Translations under genes and position numbers: made by a program | NCBI RefSeq assembly: GCF_035982055.1 | Contig: NZ_CP108427.1 | Coordinates: 5,393,001 to 5,457,000 of the forward strand | DNA length: 64,000 nucleotides | Reading direction: 5' to 3' | From: Streptomyces sp. NBC_01288 | Lineage (GTDB): Bacteria; Actinomycetota; Actinomycetes; Streptomycetales; Streptomycetaceae | Notes under the pieces: generated by a model | Told to the model about the DNA's origin: nothing | Database searches by the model: none | What the model saw: only the letters and a program-made list of their open reading frames with translations | Part shown: positions 59,565-64,000 of the stretch, in pieces | Layout: each line of letters opens with the position of its first letter | Numbering within the stretch: the stretch's first letter is position 1

Positions 59565-61091
59565 GTGCCACGTGGTGACGGTCGACTCAGTCATGATCTG
59601 CTCCCCGGCGAGAAAGGACCCCAGGACGCTTGCGGCGTCTTCGGAGTCTGGGCTCCCGGTGAAGAGGTCGCCAAGCTCACTTACTTCGGGCTCTACGCCC
59701 TCCAGCATCGGGGTCAGGAATCCGCGGGAATCGCGGTCAGCAACGGCTCCCAGATCCTCGTCTTCAAGGACATGGGCCTCGTGTCCCAGGTCTTCGACGA
59801 GACCTCCCTCAGTTCGCTCCAGGGTCATATCGCGGTCGGACACGCCCGCTACTCGACCACCGGCGCCTCCACCTGGGAGAACGCCCAGCCGACGTTCCGT
59901 GCCACCGCGCACGGCTCGATCGCGCTCGGCCACAACGGCAACCTGGTCAACACCGCACAGCTCGCGGAGATGGTCGCCGACCTGCCCAAGCAGGAAGGCC
60001 GTACGCCCCGCGTCGCGGCCACCAACGACACCGACCTCCTCACCGCGCTCCTCGCGGCCCAGGTCGACACCGACGGCAAGCCGCTGACCATCGAGGAGGC
60101 CGCCCACGCGGTTCTCCCGCAGGTCAGGGGCGCCTTCTCGCTCGTCTTCATGGACGAGCACACCCTCTACGCCGCCCGCGACCCGCAGGGCGTCCGCCCG
60201 CTGGTCCTCGGCCGGCTGGAGCGCGGCTGGGTCGTCGCCTCCGAGTCCGCCGCCCTCGACATCTGCGGTGCGGCCTACGTCCGCGAGATCGAGCCGGGCG
60301 AGTTCGTCGCCATCGACGAGAACGGCCTCCGTACGTCCCGATTCGCGGATGCGAAGCCCAAGGGCTGTGTCTTCGAGTACGTCTATCTCGCCCGCCCCGA
60401 CACCGACATCGCCGGTCGGAACGTCTACCTCTCCCGTGTCGAGATGGGCCGGAAGCTCGCCAAAGAAGCCCCGGTCGACGCCGATCTGGTCATAGCGACT
60501 CCGGAATCCGGCACCCCGGCCGCCATCGGCTACGCGGAGGCCTCGGGCATCCCGTTCGGTGCGGGTCTGGTGAAGAACGCCTACGTCGGCCGTACGTTCA
60601 TCCAGCCTTCGCAGACCATCCGGCAGCTCGGCATCCGCCTGAAGCTGAATCCGCTGAAGGAAGTCATCAAGGGCAAGCGCCTGGTCGTCGTCGACGACTC
60701 GATCGTGCGCGGCAACACCCAGCGCGCGCTGGTGCGCATGCTCCGCGAGGCCGGCGCCGCCGAGGTCCACATCCGGATCTCCTCGCCGCCCGTGAAGTGG
60801 CCCTGCTTCTTCGGCATCGACTTCCCCACCCGCGCCGAACTCATCGCCAACGGCATGACCGTCGACGAGATCGGCGTCTCCCTGGGCGCCGACTCCCTGG
60901 CGTACATCTCCATCGACGGCATGATCGACGCGACCACCATCGCCAAGCCGAACCTGTGCCGCGCCTGCTTCGACGGCGAGTACCCGATGGAGCTCCCGGA
61001 CCCCGAGCTGCTCGGCAAGCAGCTCCTGGAGACCGAGCTGGCGGCCGGTCCGGCCGCCACGGCCGCGGCCGACGCGATCCGTCGCCCGTAG
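59565..61091 (+). CDS. purF: Amidophosphoribosyltransferase
   Basis: PurF makes phosphoribosylamine from PRPP and glutamine, the first and regulated step. The 508-residue precursor carries a 22-residue propeptide, and processing would expose Cys23 (DACGVFGVWAP). The glutaminase half includes ALQHRGQESAGIA and GHNGNLVNT. The PRTase half contains VVVDDSIVRGNT. The acidic/Cys site for [4Fe-4S] is represented by KWPCFFGID and CRACFDGEYP, so this is the Bacillus-type iron-sulfur form. The GTG start fits. A 36-bp gap precedes purM. Confidence 0.97.
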   Translation: MPRGDGRLSHDLLPGEKGPQDACGVFGVWAPGEEVAKLTYFGLYALQHRGQESAGIAVSNGSQILVFKDMGLVSQVFDETSLSSLQGHIAVGHARYSTTGASTWENAQPTFRATAHGSIALGHNGNLVNTAQLAEMVADLPKQEGRTPRVAATNDTDLLTALLAAQVDTDGKPLTIEEAAHAVLPQVRGAFSLVFMDEHTLYAARDPQGVRPLVLGRLERGWVVASESAALDICGAAYVREIEPGEFVAIDENGLRTSRFADAKPKGCVFEYVYLARPDTDIAGRNVYLSRVEMGRKLAKEAPVDADLVIATPESGTPAAIGYAEASGIPFGAGLVKNAYVGRTFIQPSQTIRQLGIRLKLNPLKEVIKGKRLVVVDDSIVRGNTQRALVRMLREAGAAEVHIRISSPPVKWPCFFGIDFPTRAELIANGMTVDEIGVSLGADSLAYISIDGMIDATTIAKPNLCRACFDGEYPMELPDPELLGKQLLETELAAGPAATAAADAIRRP

Positions 61092-61127
61092 AAGCCCCGT
61101 ATCAATCAACGCGAAAGATCCCAGGCA

Positions 61128-62201
61128 ATGTCTGAGACTCCCTCTCCCGGTGCTTCCTACGCGTCCGCCGGCGTCGACATCGACGCGGGCGACCGCGCCG
61201 TAGAACTCATGAAGGAGTGGGTGAAGAAGACCCAGCGCCCCGAGGTCCTCGGTGGCCTCGGCGGCTTCGCCGGGCTCTTCGACGCCTCCGCCCTCAAGCG
61301 GTTCGAGCACCCCCTGCTCGCCTCCGCCACGGACGGCGTCGGCACGAAGGTCGACATCGCGCGCCGGCTCGGCGTCTACGACACGATCGGCCACGACCTG
61401 GTCGCCATGGTCATGGACGACATCGTGGTGTGCGGTGCCGAGCCGCTCTTCATGACCGACTACATCTGCGTCGGCAAGGTGCACCCCGAGCGTGTCGCGG
61501 CCATCGTCAAGGGCATCGCCGAAGGCTGTGTGCTGGCCGGCTGCGCCCTGGTCGGCGGCGAGACCGCCGAACACCCCGGTCTGCTGGGCCCGGACGACTT
61601 CGACGTCGCCGGCGCCGGTACGGGCGTCGTGGAGGCCGACCGGCTGCTCGGCGCCGATCGCATCCGGACGGGTGACGCGGTCATCGCGATGGCGTCCTCG
61701 GGACTTCACTCGAACGGGTACTCGCTCGTCCGGCATGTGCTCCTGAACCAGGCCGGTCTCGACCTGGACGCGCGCATCGAGGAGCTCGGCCGCACGCTCG
61801 GCGAGGAACTCCTCGTGCCCACGAAGATCTACTCGCTGGACTGCCTGGCGCTGACCCGTACGACCGACGTGCACGCCTACTCGCACGTCACCGGCGGCGG
61901 ACTCGCCGCCAACCTCGCCCGGGTCATCCCGGACGGCCTGCACGCGATCGTGGACCGCTCCACCTGGACCCCGGCCCCGATCTTCGACCTCGTCGGCAGG
62001 ACGGGCCAGGTCGAGCGCCTGGAGCTGGAGAAGACCCTGAACATGGGCGTCGGCATGATCGCGATCGTCCCGGAGGAGTCCGCGGACGTGGCCCTGGAGA
62101 CCCTGGCCGACCGCGGGGTCGAGGCATGGGTCGCCGGCGAGATCACCGAGCGCGGCGACCACGCGACGGGCGCGGAGCTGGTCGGCACGTATTCGATCTA
62201 G
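61128..62201 (+). CDS. purM: Phosphoribosylformylglycinamidine cyclo-ligase (AIR synthetase)
   Basis: PurM closes FGAM to AIR with ATP. The 357-residue protein shows SYASAGVDIDAGDRAV at the N-terminus, LASATDGVGTKVDIARR, DYICVGKVHPE, GGETAEHPGL and FSHVTGGGL-like HVTGGGLAANLARV. It is cotranscribed with purF. A hairpin follows 30 bp after the stop. Confidence 0.97.
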   Translation: MSETPSPGASYASAGVDIDAGDRAVELMKEWVKKTQRPEVLGGLGGFAGLFDASALKRFEHPLLASATDGVGTKVDIARRLGVYDTIGHDLVAMVMDDIVVCGAEPLFMTDYICVGKVHPERVAAIVKGIAEGCVLAGCALVGGETAEHPGLLGPDDFDVAGAGTGVVEADRLLGADRIRTGDAVIAMASSGLHSNGYSLVRHVLLNQAGLDLDARIEELGRTLGEELLVPTKIYSLDCLALTRTTDVHAYSHVTGGGLAANLARVIPDGLHAIVDRSTWTPAPIFDLVGRTGQVERLELEKTLNMGVGMIAIVPEESADVALETLADRGVEAWVAGEITERGDHATGAELVGTYSI

Positions 62202-62231
62202 AAGCTCCAGCCTGATGAACGGCAGCACAAA

Positions 62232-62263
62232 ACCCGGTCCGGCGGTGTAGCCCCGGACCGGGT
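62232..62263. terminator. Terminator after purM
   Basis: ACCCGGTCCGG (62232-62242) and CCGGACCGGGT (62253-62263) are perfect 11-base arms around a 10-base loop, between convergent purM and the DUF3073 gene. Confidence 0.85.
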
Positions 62264-62316
62264 GAGGTGCAGTTGTTCCGGAAATGGCGGAAACTGCTGC
62301 GAGGGACGCTGTTGCG

Positions 62317-62574
62317 TTACGCGCCGCGACGTTGCGACTGGGGACCGGACTCGTCGTCCTCGTCCTCGTCGTCGTCGTTATAGAGATCCGCGTACTGAGC
62401 GTACGGGTCGTCTTCTTCCTCGTCGTCGTCCTCGAACGGCTCGCCATTCGGCGGCTGGCTCGAAGTCGAAGCGCCCAGCTCATTGGCCAGACGCGAGAGG
62501 TCAGTCCCGCCGCTGCTGTACTTCAGCTGGCGGGCGACCTTCGTCTGCTTGGCCTTTGCCCGGCCGCGCCCCAT
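62317..62574 (-). CDS. DUF3073 family protein
   Basis: The 85-residue protein begins GRGRAKAKQTKVARQLKYSS, the invariant DUF3073 start. It becomes highly acidic (EDDDEEEDD, NDDDEDEDD) before a basic end. The family is universal in actinobacteria and unassigned. GAGGGGG is well placed before ATG 62574. The opposite charges of the two halves suggest a nucleic-acid or ribosome contact, which is inference. Confidence 0.9.
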   Translation of the reverse strand: MGRGRAKAKQTKVARQLKYSSGGTDLSRLANELGASTSSQPPNGEPFEDDDEEEDDPYAQYADLYNDDDEDEDDESGPQSQRRGA

Positions 62575-62877
62575 GGCTCGACCCCCTCGGATACGGGGCT
62601 CCGTGGCCCCAGAGTCTTGACACGCGTTCATGATCTGGAACGGACTCTCCGTGGAGAGACCGGTCCGTAGGGCTTCCACGGTACCTGAGCCCGCGCCCAT
62701 ACGGTACGTCGCCCGCAGCACGTGCCGGGCTCCAGGACCCGCGAGGTGCCCTGTACTCGCTGGTCAACCGCGATTTTAACCACTTCTTGGCAGGCGACCC
62801 GCCGACGAACGTGAGAGTTCTCTCTAAGTCGTCGCCGACGGGTACCGAAGACGCCTGCCGAGCGGCTTACCGGAACC
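62575..62877. other. Intergenic region between vdh and the DUF3073 gene
   Basis: 303 bp with no ORF I would support on either strand. An AT-richer spot (CGATTTTAACCACTTCTTGG) near 62770-62790 may hold the DUF3073 promoter. No tRNA or hairpin stands out. Confidence 0.5.
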
Positions 62878-63972
62878 TCAGCGTCCGCGTGCGCCGGCCG
62901 CCTCGTGCATCCGCTGCTCGGCGATCCGGTCGGCCGCGGCGGCCGGCGGAATACCGTCTTCCTTCGCACGTGCGAATATTGCCAGCGTGGTGTCGAAGAT
63001 CCTCGCGGCCTTCGCCTTGCACCGCTCGAAGTCGAACCCGTGCAGCTCGTCGGCCACCTGGATCACGCCACCGGCGTTCACCACGTAGTCCGGCGCGTAG
63101 AGGATCCCGCGGTCGGCGAGGTCCTTCTCGACGCCCGGGTGCTCCAGCTGGTTGTTGGCCGCGCCGCACACCACCGTGGCGGTCAGCACCGGCACGGTCG
63201 CGTCGTTCAGGGCGCCGCCGAGCGCGCAGGGGGCGTAGATGTCGAGCCCCTCGACCCGGATCAGCGCCTCCGTGTCCGCGACGGCCGTCACGCCCGTCGG
63301 GTGCTTGTCGAGGATCCGGCGTACGGACTCCTCGCGCACGTCCGTGATCACGACCTCGGCGCCCTCGTCCCGCAGGTGCTCCACCAGGTGGTGCCCGACC
63401 TTGCCGACGCCCGCGATGCCGACCGTACGGCCGCGCAGCGACGGGTCGCCCCACAGGTGCCGGGCGCTCGCCCGCATCCCCTGGAAGACACCGAAGGCGG
63501 TCAGCACGGAGGAGTCGCCGGCGCCGCCGTTCTCGGGGGAGCGTCCGGTCGTCCAGCGGCACTCGCGCGCCACGACGTCCATGTCGGCGACATACGTGCC
63601 GACGTCGCACGCGGTGACGTAGCGCCCGCCGAGCGAGGCCACGAACCGGCCGTAGGCGAGCAGCAGTTCCTCGGTCTTGTCGCGCTCCGGGTCACCGATG
63701 ATCACGGCCTTGCCGCCGCCGTGGTCCAGACCGGCCATGGCGTTCTTGTACGACATCCCGCGGGCGAGGTTGAGCGCGTCGGCGACGGCCTCCTCCTCGC
63801 TCGCGTACGGGTAGAAGCGCGTACCGCCCAGGGCGGGGCCCAGGGCGGTGTTGTGGATGGCGATGACGGCCTTGAGGCCGCTGGCCCGGTCCTGACAGAG
63901 CACGACTTGCTCATGACCGCCCTGGTCGGAGTGGAACAGGGTGTGCAGGACGCCGTTGTCTACGTCGGTCAC
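62878..63972 (-). CDS. vdh: Valine (branched-chain amino acid) dehydrogenase
   Basis: The 364-residue Glu/Leu/Phe/Val-dehydrogenase oxidises valine to 2-oxoisovalerate with NAD+, supplying branched acyl-CoA starters for fatty acids and polyketides. The catalytic region reads ALGPALGGTRFYPY and HGGGKAVIIGDP, the NAD loop is VGIAGVGKVGHHLVEHL, and NNQLEHPG and YVVNAGGVIQVAD follow. GTG 63972 gives MTDVDNGVLHTLF, matching Streptomyces Vdh. The gene lies next to the window edge. Confidence 0.93.
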   Translation of the reverse strand: MTDVDNGVLHTLFHSDQGGHEQVVLCQDRASGLKAVIAIHNTALGPALGGTRFYPYASEEEAVADALNLARGMSYKNAMAGLDHGGGKAVIIGDPERDKTEELLLAYGRFVASLGGRYVTACDVGTYVADMDVVARECRWTTGRSPENGGAGDSSVLTAFGVFQGMRASARHLWGDPSLRGRTVGIAGVGKVGHHLVEHLRDEGAEVVITDVREESVRRILDKHPTGVTAVADTEALIRVEGLDIYAPCALGGALNDATVPVLTATVVCGAANNQLEHPGVEKDLADRGILYAPDYVVNAGGVIQVADELHGFDFERCKAKAARIFDTTLAIFARAKEDGIPPAAAADRIAEQRMHEAAGARGR

Positions 63973-64000
63973 GGTGGTGACTCCTGGGTAAGTGGCGGCG

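Noticed and set aside
59508..62483. 991-codon open frame on the minus strand
   Set aside because: It is the complement of purF and purM; high GC keeps the antisense frame open. Composition is Asp/Arg/Val-rich with no motifs.

Overview
The window is chromosomal DNA from a Streptomyces (or very close actinomycete). The base composition is very GC-rich, many genes start with GTG, and many adjacent genes overlap through GTGA or ATGA. The gene order around upp, dnaX, purD, purC, purSQL, purF, purM and vdh is the conserved Streptomyces core arrangement as I remember it. Most of the window is vertically inherited housekeeping sequence, with several accessory insertions.

Layout. 1-8.1 kb: small conserved genes, tRNA-Ser(CGA), the tRNA deaminase tadA with its partner, upp, a LytR_C protein, a HerA-like ATPase, an HdeD-type membrane protein and an HhH-GPD repair protein. 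8.1-12.3 kb: an iron-box-controlled divergent pair, a siderophore-interacting reductase and a very unusual penicillin-acylase/N-acyltransferase fusion. 12.3-15.5 kb: cupin, SDR and CopC-CopD genes. 15.5-21.4 kb: an accessory patch with a DUF4041/T5orf172 gene, a secreted protein, a lipoprotein, two dead transposases, a DUF4265 gene and a DinB gene wedged against IS remnants. 21.4-23.9 kb: a haloalkane dehalogenase-like/NmrA-like pair divergent from a TetR regulator with visible operators. 23.9-30.9 kb: a CtaG-like protein and an ECF sigma - anti-sigma-like - lipoprotein - adaptor - ABC operon. 31-37 kb: two bPH membrane proteins, a mycoredoxin-like protein, and a LysR gene divergent from an AtuA-type/esterase operon. 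37-39.2 kb: a DUF262/DUF1524 (GmrSD-like) nuclease with a tiny zinc-ribbon-like protein. 39.3-48.6 kb: tRNA-Ser(GGA), SRP RNA, dnaX, purD, a degenerate M48-like membrane protein, a DMFase-like protein, purC and tRNA-Gly(GCC). 48.7-53.0 kb: a DesKR-like two-component system with an ABC-2 exporter. 53.1-54 kb: a second tRNA-Gly(GCC), an atypical tRNA-Gly(UCC) and an lsr2 paralogue. 54.2-62.2 kb: purSQL, small genes, purF and purM. 62.3-64 kb: a DUF3073 protein and valine dehydrogenase.

How the genes fit together. purF, purD, purSQL, purM and purC supply PRPP amidotransferase, GAR synthetase, FGAM synthase, AIR synthetase and SAICAR synthetase. That is most of the route to IMP, spread over about 20 kb in four transcription units. 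upp salvages uracil and dnaX serves the replisome.

The points I rate most worth checking are: (i) the iron-regulated acylase-acyltransferase fusion; (ii) two unrelated in-frame minisatellites, 3 x 123 bp and 3 x 162 bp, inserted inside catalytic domains; (iii) a tRNA-Gly(UCC) whose T arm carries GTGC instead of GTTC, as in staphylococcal cell-wall tRNAs; (iv) the DUF262 nuclease with its small neighbour; and (v) an M48-like protein that has lost HExxH. All assignments come from reading the sequence by eye and recalling families. No database search was run.
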